Assembly: GCA_964369425.1 (NCBI GenBank)
Contig: CAYJGW010000003.1
Span: 1 to 64,000 of the forward strand
Length of the DNA: 64,000 bases
Reading direction: 5' to 3'
Origin: CAUPWF01 sp964369425
GTDB taxonomy: Bacteria > Bacillota > Clostridia > Lachnospirales > Lachnospiraceae
Shown: piece by piece, positions 1 through 8,477 of the stretch
Layout: every line of letters starts with the position of its first letter
Numbering within the stretch: the stretch's first letter is position 1
Program-made: the position numbers and the translations under genes
The notes under the pieces: generated by a model
The model's input: the letters and a program-made list of their open reading frames with translations, nothing else
Told to the model about the DNA's origin: nothing
The model's database searches: none

Positions 1-647
1 CTGTTCTTTGAATCGATTGAACGCATCAAAGCTTTCTTTGCAAGAAGGGCTGCTTTGTCAAATGTTCCACCAATTCCTACTCCAACAACCATTGGTGGAC
101 ATGGGTTTGGTCCTGCTAATTCTACTGTCTCTAGGATAAAGTCTTTGATTCCCTGTAATCCTGCTGATGGCTTGAACATACGAATAGCACTCATGTTCTC
201 GCTTCCAAATCCTTTTGGTCCTACTGTAATCTTGATTTGATCTCCTAATACGATTTCTGTGTAAATCATAGCTGGTGTATTGTCTCCAGTATTTCCTCTA
301 CGGACTGGATCTCCTACAACTGACTTTCTCAAATATCCTTTGTCATAACCTCTTCTAACACCTTCATTTACTGCATCAGCCAATAATTCTCCAACGATGT
401 GAACGTCTTGTCCGATTTCTAGGAAGACACAGGCCATACCTGTGTCTTGACAAATCGGAAGTTTCTCAGCGTCAGCAATTTCATAATTTTGTATAATCTT
501 ATCTAATACATCTTGAGCCATTGGCCAGTCTTCTTCTGCTCTACATTTTTGAATGGCACATTTCACATCTTTTGGAAGGTGTTGGTTTGCCTCGATGCAA
601 AGTTTTTCTACTACATCTGTGATTTGACTTGCTTGAATTTCGCGCAT
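1..647 (-). CDS. Fumarate hydratase, class I, alpha subunit (C-terminus outside window)
   Basis: This gene reads off the left edge, so only the first 215 codons are present and no stop is seen. The product should catalyse reversible hydration of fumarate to malate as the N-terminal half of a two-subunit, [4Fe-4S]-dependent class I fumarase. The sequence starts MREIQASQITDVVEKL and contains PICQDTGMACVF, where the Cys is the expected cluster ligand. It also has KGFGSENMS and the GIGGTFDKAALLAKKAL signature. AAAGGAGAAT precedes the ATG at 647. It follows frdA by 42 bases and is the last visible gene of the fumarate reductase/Hdr operon; the beta subunit is expected just outside the window. Supplying fumarate from malate fits the upstream malate dehydrogenase and fumarate reductase genes. 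Confidence 0.93.
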   Translation of the reverse strand, partial: MREIQASQITDVVEKLCIEANQHLPKDVKCAIQKCRAEEDWPMAQDVLDKIIQNYEIADAEKLPICQDTGMACVFLEIGQDVHIVGELLADAVNEGVRRGYDKGYLRKSVVGDPVRRGNTGDNTPAMIYTEIVLGDQIKITVGPKGFGSENMSAIRMFKPSAGLQGIKDFILETVELAGPNPCPPMVVGVGIGGTFDKAALLAKKALMRSIDSKN

Positions 648-689
648 AAGATTCTCCTTTTACTTTCTTTACTTATCTTATCTCTCGTC

Positions 690-2291
690 TTATCTCTCGT
701 GACGAGCGTATTTTGGAAGTAGTAATGGTGAAACTTCTTCTGTTTCTACTCCTGCTGTTTTTAATTCTTCTGCATATTCATTTATGTGTCCTAGATTCAT
801 AGTTCCAATCTCAACATCTTTTGCTTTCTTTGCTGCTGCCTTACCTGCTTGACGTCCAAATACAATAATATCAAGAAGTGAGTTCCCCATCAGACGGTTT
901 CTTCCATGAATTCCACCAACTGCTTCCCCAGCTACTAATAAGTTATCAAATACTTTTGTATTTCCTTCTCCTTCGATTTCAAGTCCACCATTTTGATAGT
1001 GAAGTGTAGGGTAAATTAGAATCGGTTGTTTTCTCATATCGATTCCATAGTTTAAGTACATACGAAGCATAGCTGGAATACGAGCCTCAATGGTTCCTTC
1101 TCCACCAAGCATTTCAATCATAGGTGTGTCTAACCATACACCGCTTCCAAGTGGTGTATCCACACCTTTTCCATGTGCAGAACACTCGCGAATGACAGAA
1201 GCTGCTGCAACGTCACGTGTCTCTAGTGGATGCATAAATGCTTCCCCGTCTTTGTTGATTAACATCGCTCCAAGTGAACGAACCTTCTCTGTTACTAGGG
1301 CTCCAAAGATCTGTGATGGGTAAGCTACACCTGTTGGGTGATATTGAATGGTATCTTGATATAATAGAGGTGCACCAAGGCGATATCCCATAACCAGTCC
1401 ATCTGCTGTTGCTCCATAGTGATTTGATGTTGGGAAGTTTTGATAATGCAATCTTCCTGCTCCACCTGTTGCAATGATTACAGTCTTCGCTTTTGCTACC
1501 ATATAGTCATCTGTTTCCATATTCAGTAGCACTGCTCCAGCAACTTGCCCTTTATCATCTCTGATAAGTTCTACTGCTGAAGTAAATTCTACGACTGGGA
1601 TTCCTCTATTGATTACTTCATCACGAAGTGTACGCATGATTTCTGCTCCAGAGTAGTCTTTACATGCATGCATTCTCTTTCTAGAAGTACCACCACCATG
1701 AGTGGTAACCATTCTTCCATCTTCGTCTTTATCAAACATAACACCTAAATCATTTAACCAATGAATGGCATCTGGTGCTTCCATAACAAGTCTCTTTAAT
1801 AATTCTGGTCTTGCAGCATAATGCCCACCACCAAATGCATCTAAGTAATGCTGTACTGGTGAATCATTTTCTTTATCAGCTGCTTGAATACCACCTTCTG
1901 CCATCATTGTGTTAGCATCTCCGATACGAAGCTTGGTAACGACCATTACATTTGCTCCTGCCTGGTGTGCTTCAATAGCTGCAGATGAGCCTGCACCACC
2001 ACCACCGATTACAAGAACATCTACATCATAATCCACTTTACTTAGGTCAATCTCTTCGCCTAAAATGCGGCTGTTTGAGTGAAGAAGATCACTAAGCTCT
2101 GATGGTGCTTTTTGCCCCTTGTTCTTTCCTACTTTAATTTCTTTGAATCCTGTTGTTCTATAATCTGGATGAAAACCTTCAAGAAGGGTTTCTTTTTCTT
2201 CTGCTGTCATACGTCTTGGCTCAGTCTTCATTCTTTCGGCACGTGTTGCCTCTACGTTCTTAATCGATTCTAGCATTTCTGCTGTAAACAT
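690..2291 (-). CDS. frdA: Fumarate reductase/succinate dehydrogenase flavoprotein subunit (soluble, anchor-less type)
   Basis: The FAD subunit is predicted to reduce fumarate to succinate. After an N-terminal extension of about 88 residues comes the Rossmann FAD motif VLVIGGGGAGSSAA (about residues 93-106), then NTMMAEGGIQAA, the family motif IQYHPTG in mid-protein, and the C-terminal FAD motif RNRLMGNSLLDIIVFGR. In respiratory FrdA/SdhA the motif reads HT..AEGG, with His holding FAD covalently. Here Asn127 takes that place, so FAD is probably non-covalent. Only about 45 residues follow the last FAD motif, so the usual C-terminal helical domain is missing. GGAGGGGTAAGATT precedes the ATG, and frdB lies 14 bases upstream. 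No FrdC/FrdD membrane subunit is present. L-aspartate oxidase is a relative, but pairing with frdB makes fumarate reductase much more likely. Confidence 0.88.
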   Translation of the reverse strand: MFTAEMLESIKNVEATRAERMKTEPRRMTAEEKETLLEGFHPDYRTTGFKEIKVGKNKGQKAPSELSDLLHSNSRILGEEIDLSKVDYDVDVLVIGGGGAGSSAAIEAHQAGANVMVVTKLRIGDANTMMAEGGIQAADKENDSPVQHYLDAFGGGHYAARPELLKRLVMEAPDAIHWLNDLGVMFDKDEDGRMVTTHGGGTSRKRMHACKDYSGAEIMRTLRDEVINRGIPVVEFTSAVELIRDDKGQVAGAVLLNMETDDYMVAKAKTVIIATGGAGRLHYQNFPTSNHYGATADGLVMGYRLGAPLLYQDTIQYHPTGVAYPSQIFGALVTEKVRSLGAMLINKDGEAFMHPLETRDVAAASVIRECSAHGKGVDTPLGSGVWLDTPMIEMLGGEGTIEARIPAMLRMYLNYGIDMRKQPILIYPTLHYQNGGLEIEGEGNTKVFDNLLVAGEAVGGIHGRNRLMGNSLLDIIVFGRQAGKAAAKKAKDVEIGTMNLGHINEYAEELKTAGVETEEVSPLLLPKYARHER

Positions 2292-2305
2292 AATCTTACC
2301 CCTCC

Positions 2306-2980
2306 TTATTTTTCAATCTCTCTTGTATTGTATAATTCTTTCATCTCTGTAATTGGCTTTTGCATAATCTGCTCAATCAAAGAATCAAATGCTCCAGTTC
2401 TTACTTCTTCTACACGATCTACAAGGTGCTTTGTCTCTGGTGCAATATACTTACCTGTTAAACGTCTTGCCAATAAACCTACATGTGGGTGTGAAATTCC
2501 TGCTGGACAGCGAGTAACACAACATCCGCAACCAACACAGTCAAATGACTCTTCTGCACATCCTTCAAAATCTCCACGTTGCGCAAGCGCGATGTACTGC
2601 ATAACATTTAAGTCTTGAGTACACGCTTTTGTACATGCATTACATCCGATACAGCTATAAATTTCTGGATATAACTCCATCATAATCTGCTCTGTTGGCT
2701 TGATTTCGTTAATGTCATAAGTCTTCTTGTCTGAAGGGAAAAATGGAATACTTGCGATATACATTCCTTCTTCTACTTGTGTTTGACAAGCGAGACAGGT
2801 CTTAATCTCATTTTTTCCTTTTACTCTATAGATTGTTGCACATGCACCACAGAAACCGTGACGACATCCACAACCTCTTTTAATTGTGTATCCTACATAT
2901 TCTTGAGCTGTCATAATTGTAAGCTCTGCAGGCACACTATATTTTTTACCATTAAAATATACATTTACCATTTCTTGCAT
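2306..2980 (-). CDS. frdB: Fumarate reductase iron-sulfur subunit
   Basis: The electron-transfer partner of FrdA. An N-terminal plant-type ferredoxin domain carries the [2Fe-2S] ligands in CGCRHGFCGAC with a later CLAC. A C-terminal domain carries CIGCNACTKAC and CVGCGCCVTRCP. The last motif is a full CxxCxxCxxxCP. In respiratory FrdB/SdhB the second position is not Cys and the cluster is [3Fe-4S], so two [4Fe-4S] clusters are inferred here, as in HdrC-like and thiol:fumarate reductase proteins. I chose the ATG at 2980 (MQEMVNVYFNG), which has AGAAAGGG 12 bases upstream. The frame is open to a GTG at 3040, but that extension lies inside the 3021-3193 element and has no ribosome binding site. 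ATG 2971 is another option. Confidence 0.88.
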   Translation of the reverse strand: MQEMVNVYFNGKKYSVPAELTIMTAQEYVGYTIKRGCGCRHGFCGACATIYRVKGKNEIKTCLACQTQVEEGMYIASIPFFPSDKKTYDINEIKPTEQIMMELYPEIYSCIGCNACTKACTQDLNVMQYIALAQRGDFEGCAEESFDCVGCGCCVTRCPAGISHPHVGLLARRLTGKYIAPETKHLVDRVEEVRTGAFDSLIEQIMQKPITEMKELYNTREIEK

Positions 2981-3020
2981 CTTAGGTACCAACCCTTTCT
3001 GTTTTTTGTTGTTTATCCTT

Positions 3021-3193
3021 TGTAACTGTTCAGCTTTCACTTCGGGTGGATCACTTCGTGATCTGTAGCTACTAGCGTAGCTTCACCCTCAGTTAATGCT
3101 GAGCGCATTATAGTAGAATGACAAGCTTCATCTGCTTACATGCGAGCATGACGCAGATTCTGCTTTATTCTACTGCAATGCTGAACAGTTACA
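3021..3193 (-). repeat. 173-bp multi-hairpin element with 14-bp terminal inverted repeats
   Basis: Perfect 14-bp inverted repeats (TGTAACTGTTCAGC at 3021-3034 and its complement at 3180-3193) bound a segment made almost wholly of short palindromes: GATCAC/GTGATC (3049-3063), AGCTAC/GTAGCT (3067-3082), AATGC/GCATT (3095-3109) and AGTAGAAT/ATTCTACT (3112-3174), the last enclosing ATCTGC/GCAGAT and CATG-CGAG-CATG. As RNA it could fold as a closing stem around a multi-branch junction. It begins directly after the flxA stop codon and ends 40 bases before the frdB start. It could be a miniature repeat element or an RNA processing or expression-tuning element. No transposase is present. Confidence 0.6.
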
Positions 3194-4051
3194 CTAATAT
3201 TCATCTGGAAGTTCATCTACCTCATCACAGCGGAATACCGGACCATCTTTACATACGTATTTAGAACCGATGTTACAACGTCCACATTTTCCTACACCAC
3301 ACTTCATACGAAGTTCTAGTGTTGTATATGCTTGGGATTTGTTAAATCCTAATTCTTCTAGTGCTGCCAATACGAACTTGATCATAATCGGCGGTCCACA
3401 TACAAGTGCCACTTTATCTGTTGTAAATCCAAGTTCTTTTAGATAAGTTGGCACAAATCCTACGTGTCCATCCCATCCTTCTTGCTCTCTATCGATTGTT
3501 AAGTGTACATTTACACCTGCTGTGTTCATCCACACTTCTCTGATTTCTTTTAATTGAACCAAGTCATCTGCTGAACGAGCTCCGTATAAGATGTCTACGG
3601 TTCCATAGTTCTCACGATTATCAATTACATAATTGATTACGGAACGAAGTGGTGCAAGTCCGATTCCCCCTGCAATAAATAAAAGGTTTTTTCCTTTTAG
3701 CTCTGTCTCTACAGGGAAATTATTCCCATATGGTCCACGAACCGTTACTTGATCGCCTACTTCTAATCCATGTAGGTAATCTGTAAGTTCTCCACACTTT
3801 TTAATACTGAATTCTTGATATTCTTTATTGGTAGGAGAAGATGTAATCGAGAACATCCCTTCACTGATTCCCGGTGAACAGACCATTGCACATTGTCCTG
3901 GAAGGTGTTCAAATAATTTGCCACCTTCTGGTGCATTGATGCGAAATGTCTTTACATCTGGAGTTTCTTGACGAATATCTGTGATTACACCCACTTTTGG
4001 AATTAGCACATCATGTGCAAACCCTGGGTGACATGTACATTCATGACTCAT
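3194..4051 (-). CDS. flxA: FAD/NAD(P)-binding [2Fe-2S] oxidoreductase, FlxA-like
   Basis: This is the probable NADH-oxidising entry subunit of the Flx-Hdr assembly. It belongs to the ferredoxin reductase-like family that includes PyrK and AsrB. The FAD domain is N-terminal, followed by the NAD(P) domain with LLFIAGGIGLAPLRS, then CGPPIMIK, and a C-terminal [2Fe-2S] site CGVGKCGRCN with a later Cys (KYVCKDGP). The start is the ATG at 4051, overlapping the flxB stop as TAATG, with a strong AAGGAGGAAAGG upstream; a longer open frame into flxB has no such site. The product is 285 residues. It lies between flxB and the hairpin element, in the same transcript as hdrABC and frdBA. NADH rather than NADPH is an inference from known Flx proteins. 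Confidence 0.85.
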   Translation of the reverse strand: MSHECTCHPGFAHDVLIPKVGVITDIRQETPDVKTFRINAPEGGKLFEHLPGQCAMVCSPGISEGMFSITSSPTNKEYQEFSIKKCGELTDYLHGLEVGDQVTVRGPYGNNFPVETELKGKNLLFIAGGIGLAPLRSVINYVIDNRENYGTVDILYGARSADDLVQLKEIREVWMNTAGVNVHLTIDREQEGWDGHVGFVPTYLKELGFTTDKVALVCGPPIMIKFVLAALEELGFNKSQAYTTLELRMKCGVGKCGRCNIGSKYVCKDGPVFRCDEVDELPDEY

Positions 4052-5082
4052 TATGCCTTTCCTCCTTCTTGCTCGAAAGATTTGATTACTTTCACAATAT
4101 TTAACGATGCTGGACATTTTGCCACGCAGCGCCCACATCCTACACAAGAATGTAACCCTTCGTTATTAGCAGGGTAATATACTAATTTGTGCATAAATCT
4201 CTGGCGGAAACGTTGCAATTGCGAAGTTCTATTGTTTCCATGTGCCATCATTGTAAAATCTGAATACATACAAGAATCCCAGCAGCGATATCTCTTTACT
4301 TCTTTTCCTGTATTGTAATCTTTGATGTCGTAACATTGACAAGTTGGGCAGATATAAGTACAAGTTCCACATGCTAGACAAGCTTTGTGAAGTTCTTCCC
4401 AATTTGTAGCGTTGAACCTTTCATCTAAAGCTTCTCCATTCCATCCTTCTAAAGAAAGATTACTATATGGAAGCTTCTCAATAATTGTATTAATTTCTGC
4501 TTTTTTTGCTTCTACTGCATCTTCCGTAGTTTCTTCTAATAAAGAAGATACGGTAGCTGTTAATGCTTCTCCCTTTTCTGTGTTAGCTTTCCAGAATAGT
4601 TCTTCGCCAACCATCCAAGTTGATACGTCTGCTCCTGGAGTAGCTGCATCGATTCCAAATGCTTTACAAAAGCATGTTTCTTCTGGTTCGCTACAAGCAA
4701 GTGAAACCATAGTCGCATGTTCTCTTCTAGACGCGTAGAAAGTATCAATTGGATCTACTAAGAAAACGCGGTCTAATACTTCCACACCTTTTACATCACA
4801 TGCTTTCATTCCAAAGATCACAAAATCTTTCGTTACTAAATCTTCTGGAATAATGGTAATATTTTTTCCTTCTTGCTTACAAGTATATAGGTTTTCACTT
4901 TGTGGAAAGAATGCATCTTTTGCAGACTTTACCGTATTCAAAGTTTCTAAATCTACTTCTAATTCACTATCCCAAGCTGCGTAGTCTGTCTGACCATTCA
5001 CTTTTGCTGGCACATACACTTCTTGCGCTTCATGGATAAGAGCTAATAAATCAGACAAATTGCTTTTTGCTATTTTATACAT
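4051..5082 (-). CDS. flxB: 4Fe-4S dicluster protein, FlxB/AsrA-like
   Basis: An iron-sulfur electron-transfer subunit related to anaerobic sulfite reductase subunit A. The N-terminal half has the family feature GMKACDVKGVEVLDR. Cluster motifs are CLACGTCTYICPTCQC at about residues 235-250 and CVGCGRCVAKCPASL near the C-terminus, with further cysteines in YRCWDSCMY. It should pass electrons between the flavoprotein FlxA and the FlxC/FlxD/HdrA side. No sulfite reductase catalytic subunit (AsrC, sirohaem) is present, which argues against an Asr operon. It sits 3 bases after flxC and overlaps flxA by one base, indicating translational coupling. The name is by analogy with the flxABCD-hdrABC set of Desulfovibrio. 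Confidence 0.8.
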   Translation of the reverse strand: MYKIAKSNLSDLLALIHEAQEVYVPAKVNGQTDYAAWDSELEVDLETLNTVKSAKDAFFPQSENLYTCKQEGKNITIIPEDLVTKDFVIFGMKACDVKGVEVLDRVFLVDPIDTFYASRREHATMVSLACSEPEETCFCKAFGIDAATPGADVSTWMVGEELFWKANTEKGEALTATVSSLLEETTEDAVEAKKAEINTIIEKLPYSNLSLEGWNGEALDERFNATNWEELHKACLACGTCTYICPTCQCYDIKDYNTGKEVKRYRCWDSCMYSDFTMMAHGNNRTSQLQRFRQRFMHKLVYYPANNEGLHSCVGCGRCVAKCPASLNIVKVIKSFEQEGGKA

Positions 5083-5085
5083 ACC

Positions 5086-6060
5086 TTATCCCCTTTCTCC
5101 AACAATACTTGGCTCTACATCATCATATTCAAAGCTAGTAAGTGGCCCTTTTTCTTCTGCATCATTTCCTGCTTGGAATTCTCCATAAAATTCGTTGATA
5201 TCTTTGATAAACTTACGGTTAAAAAGTTCTAGTGGAATTCCTTCTGGACATACGCGAGCGCACTCTCCACAATCTGTACAACGTCCTGCTACGTGATATG
5301 CACGGATAATGTGAAACATCTTTTCTTCAAATGAATCTACATTTGCTTTTTGAGCACTATCAAATTTATTGCTATCAAATACACATTTCACACAGTTACA
5401 TGCTGGACATGCATTTCTACAGGCATTGCAACGAATACATTTGCTCAGTTTTGATTGAAAATATGCGAATCTCTCTTCTGGAGACATGGCTTCAATCTTT
5501 GCTACAGTTTCAAACCTTTCTTTTACATCTGTTTCAATCGATTCCCCGATTGTCTCATCAAAGATTTTATGCTCTTTTCCTTTACAGACTAGACAACGCT
5601 CTAGCATTGCTGACTCATAGCTACAAGCTTTTTCACCATAAAGTGTTTGAATGGTAAGGTTTTCATTTCTATCTAATCCACTGATTCCTTCGATGCTTTC
5701 AATTCCTTTGATTCCTTGCTTTCTGATTTTTTCAATATCAAGCTTTCCTTGACAACCAATCCCAATGATATATGCCTTTTCTCTATCTACGCGATGTTCT
5801 TTGATTAATTGGTTGAAGCTATAGGTATCGCATGGCTTTAAGAAAACCAATGTTTTCCCTTCTTCTTTTGAAGCTTTTATCATATATTTGCTTAAGTTTG
5901 CTCCGCAGAATCCATCGTATATAAACTCTGAAAGTTCTGCTTCACTTTGGAAATATGCTGGTTCTGGATTGTATGCTAAATCTCCTTTTTTCCAGCCAAG
6001 GACACGTACTACTGTGCCGTCGTTTAATAATTCTTTTGCACGCGTTACTAATTCTTGCAT
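5086..6060 (-). CDS. flxC: Ferredoxin-type subunit with F420-hydrogenase-beta-like N-terminus, FlxC-like
   Basis: The N-terminal half resembles the FrhB-type beta subunit domain (FLKPCDTYSFNQLIKEHR, IIGIGCQGK). The C-terminal half has two [4Fe-4S] motifs, CIRCNACRNACPACNC and CTDCGECARVCPEG, plus an extra cysteine pair in CLVCKGK. It is predicted to be a soluble electron-transfer subunit in the NADH-oxidising module, possibly the site that meets free ferredoxin. GGGGGACATCAG precedes the ATG. Its start overlaps the end of flxD by 13 bases and its stop is 3 bases from flxB, so the four flx genes form a tightly coupled block. The exact role of FlxC is not settled even in characterised systems. 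Confidence 0.78.
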   Translation of the reverse strand: MQELVTRAKELLNDGTVVRVLGWKKGDLAYNPEPAYFQSEAELSEFIYDGFCGANLSKYMIKASKEEGKTLVFLKPCDTYSFNQLIKEHRVDREKAYIIGIGCQGKLDIEKIRKQGIKGIESIEGISGLDRNENLTIQTLYGEKACSYESAMLERCLVCKGKEHKIFDETIGESIETDVKERFETVAKIEAMSPEERFAYFQSKLSKCIRCNACRNACPACNCVKCVFDSNKFDSAQKANVDSFEEKMFHIIRAYHVAGRCTDCGECARVCPEGIPLELFNRKFIKDINEFYGEFQAGNDAEEKGPLTSFEYDDVEPSIVGERG

Positions 6061-6491
6061 CTGATGTCCCCCAATCTAACATTTTCACCTAAGTCGTATA
6101 TCGTCTCCACAAAATCGTTCATTGTAGTCGAGAATTTCACTCCCTCTGCAGCCGATACCCACTCAACGCGATTACGACCTTTTTCAATTCCTAGATAATC
6201 TAGCATTGAATATAATAATGTCATTCTTCTTCTCGCATAGTAGTTTCCAGTTGAATAGTGACAATCTCCTGGATGACACCCACAGATAATTACCCCGTCT
6301 GCACCTTTTTCAAATGCACGAAGAATAAACATTGGATTTACGCGACAAGAGCAAGGAACACGAATGATTTTTACGTCTGCTGGATATGCCAAACGGCTAC
6401 TTCCTGCTAAGTCTGCACCTGCATAACTACACCAGTTACAACAAAATGCTACAATTTTCGGTTTGAATTCTTTTTTTCCATCTATCGACAT
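6048..6491 (-). CDS. flxD: [2Fe-2S] delta subunit, MvhD/FlxD family
   Basis: MvhD-type proteins carry one [2Fe-2S] cluster and link an electron-donating module to HdrA. Family motifs seen are VAFCCNWCSYAGADLAG, IRVPCSCRVNP and CGCHPGDCHYSTGN; the cysteines in these three blocks are the cluster ligands of the family. At 147 residues it has the usual length for a free-standing MvhD. The gene is placed between hdrA (10-base overlap at its start) and flxC (13-base overlap at its end), exactly at the junction of the Hdr and Flx modules. GGAGGTAGATGCGAT precedes the ATG. In Desulfovibrio the equivalent is FlxD; in acetogens an MvhD homologue couples HdrABC to methylene-tetrahydrofolate reductase. 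Confidence 0.9.
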   Translation of the reverse strand: MSIDGKKEFKPKIVAFCCNWCSYAGADLAGSSRLAYPADVKIIRVPCSCRVNPMFILRAFEKGADGVIICGCHPGDCHYSTGNYYARRRMTLLYSMLDYLGIEKGRNRVEWVSAAEGVKFSTTMNDFVETIYDLGENVRLGDIRCKN

Positions 6492-8470
6492 ATCGCATCT
6501 ACCTCCGCTAAAATCTGTCTATTTGAGAATCCTTGTAGATCCATACATCCAGAAGGGCAAGCTACAGTACAAGCTCCACATCCTTGACACAATGCATTAT
6601 TTACCACTGCAATTCTTCTCACTTCTCTTTGACCGTGGTCATTGATTTCTTTTTCTTCATATGTAATTGCTCCATAAGGACACACATTAGTACATACCGA
6701 ACATCCATTACAGCGGAGTTCGTCTGACTTTGCTGTACATGGATTTGTTTTGAGCTTATCTTTTGCTAAAAGTCCAATTGCTTTTACAGCTGCCGCACTT
6801 GCTTGAGATACCGTCTCTGGAATGTCCTTTGGACCTTGACATACTCCTGATAGGAAAATTCCTGCTGTTGGTGACTCTACTGGACGAAGCTTTGCGTGTG
6901 CTTCTGTTAAGAAGTTGTTCGTATCAATACTTGCAGTCAACATGGTTGCAATGTTACGCACTGATTTTTCTGGCTCGATTGCTGTAGCTAAGACCACCAT
7001 ATCCGCATCGATTACTACCTGCTCGTTTTGTAGTAAATCTACACCTTGTACCAATAATTTTCCATTTGGTTGTGGAATCACTTTTCCAACTTGTCCCTTG
7101 ATATAATTTACATCGTAAGTTTCTACAGCTCTTCTATAGAACTCATCGAAATTCTTTCCTGGCGTTCTTACATCGATATAGAATACATGAACGTTTACAT
7201 CTGGATATTTATCGCGGATAAGCATTGCATGCTTTGCTGTATACATACAACAAATCTTAGAACAATAGCTTTTACCCCTCTTATCCGAACAACGAGATCC
7301 TACACATTGAATAAATACGATATCGTGAGGGTGCTTTCCATCTGAAATCCGCTCTAAATGTCCTTTTGTAGGACCTGCTGCATTCATAATACGCTCTAAC
7401 TCTAGAGATGTTACAACGTCTTTACTTTGGTTGTAAGCATACTCATCGTATTGATCTAAGTTGATTGTATCAAACCCTGTTGCAACTACGATTGCACCAT
7501 ATTTTTCTGTAATAATTTCGTCTTGTTGCTCAAAATTAACCGATCCTGCCTGACAGACTTTTTGGCAAAGTCCGCATTTTCCAGTCTTAAACTTAATACA
7601 TGCATTGGTATCAATAACCGGTACATTTGGAATAGCTTGTGCAAATGGTGTGTAGATAGCTGAACGGTTATTTAACCCTCTATTAAACTCACTTGGAGTC
7701 TTTTTAGATGGACACTTTTCTTGACATAGTCCGCATCCTGTACAAGATTTCATATCTACATATCTAGCTTTTTTTCTGATATCTACTGTAAAGTCTCCTA
7801 CAAATCCTGATACTGCTTCGATTTCACTATATGTATGAATTGTAATGTTTTCATGAGCTGCTGCGTCTACCATCTTTGGTGTTAAGATACAAGCAGAACA
7901 GTCCAATGTAGGGAATGTCTTATCTACTTGTGACATTCTTCCGCCGATACTTGGTGTCTTCTCTACGATATCTACCTTATACCCTGCTTCAGCAATATCT
8001 AAAGCCGATTGAATCCCCGCAATTCCTCCACCGATAACCAAAGCACGTTTTGTAACCGAGCTTTCCCCTGCTTTTAGAGGTGCATTCAAACATACTTTAG
8101 CAATCGCTGCTCTTGCTAAAATCACTGCTTTTTCTGTTCCCTCTTCTTTATCTTTGTGGATCCAAGAACAGTGTTCACGTATGTTTGCAATTTCAACCAT
8201 ATATGGGTTGATTCCTGCTTTTTCTGCTGCTTTTCTAAATGTAGTCTCATGCATACGTGGAGAACATGCACATACTACAATTCCTGTTAAATCCTTTTCT
8301 TTTGCAATGTCTAAAATCTTTGCTTGACCTGCTTCTGAACACATATATTGATATTCTTCTGCATGCACAACATTTTGCTCAAACTTTACCATTTCTGTAA
8401 CTTTCGCTACATCTACTGTTGATGCGATATTGGTTCCACAATGACAGACAAATACTCCGATTCTTTGCAC
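6482..8470 (-). CDS. hdrA: Heterodisulfide reductase subunit A, electron-bifurcating flavoprotein
   Basis: HdrA holds the FAD thought to split electron pairs in HdrABC complexes. Seen in order: the N-terminal GVFVCHCGTNI; the FAD-binding LVIGGGIAGIQSALDIAEAG; the HdrA-specific TLDCSACILTPKMV; CTGCGLCQEKCP; CGLCQKVC; CVGSRC with the following SYCSKICCMYTAKHA; and two C-terminal ferredoxin motifs, CNGCSVCTNVCP and CQGCGACTVACPSG. The GTG at 8470 is the preferred start: AGGAGG lies 10 bases upstream inside the end of hdrC. An in-frame GTG at 8503 would extend it without a good site. The product is 662 residues, full family length. Six or more iron-sulfur clusters are expected. Confidence 0.93.
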   Translation of the reverse strand: MQRIGVFVCHCGTNIASTVDVAKVTEMVKFEQNVVHAEEYQYMCSEAGQAKILDIAKEKDLTGIVVCACSPRMHETTFRKAAEKAGINPYMVEIANIREHCSWIHKDKEEGTEKAVILARAAIAKVCLNAPLKAGESSVTKRALVIGGGIAGIQSALDIAEAGYKVDIVEKTPSIGGRMSQVDKTFPTLDCSACILTPKMVDAAAHENITIHTYSEIEAVSGFVGDFTVDIRKKARYVDMKSCTGCGLCQEKCPSKKTPSEFNRGLNNRSAIYTPFAQAIPNVPVIDTNACIKFKTGKCGLCQKVCQAGSVNFEQQDEIITEKYGAIVVATGFDTINLDQYDEYAYNQSKDVVTSLELERIMNAAGPTKGHLERISDGKHPHDIVFIQCVGSRCSDKRGKSYCSKICCMYTAKHAMLIRDKYPDVNVHVFYIDVRTPGKNFDEFYRRAVETYDVNYIKGQVGKVIPQPNGKLLVQGVDLLQNEQVVIDADMVVLATAIEPEKSVRNIATMLTASIDTNNFLTEAHAKLRPVESPTAGIFLSGVCQGPKDIPETVSQASAAAVKAIGLLAKDKLKTNPCTAKSDELRCNGCSVCTNVCPYGAITYEEKEINDHGQREVRRIAVVNNALCQGCGACTVACPSGCMDLQGFSNRQILAEVDAICR

Positions 8471-8477
8471 TTTTCTC

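Noticed and set aside
2306..3040. A longer FrdB starting at GTG 3040
   Set aside because: The extra 20 residues are encoded partly inside the hairpin element, are basic and low in similarity to FrdB, and have no ribosome binding site; ATG 2980 has AGAAAGGG upstream.
3194..5082. Anaerobic sulfite reductase operon (AsrA/AsrB)
   Set aside because: The genes resemble AsrA and AsrB, but the sirohaem subunit AsrC is absent and MvhD/HdrABC genes adjoin, as in flxABCD-hdrABC.
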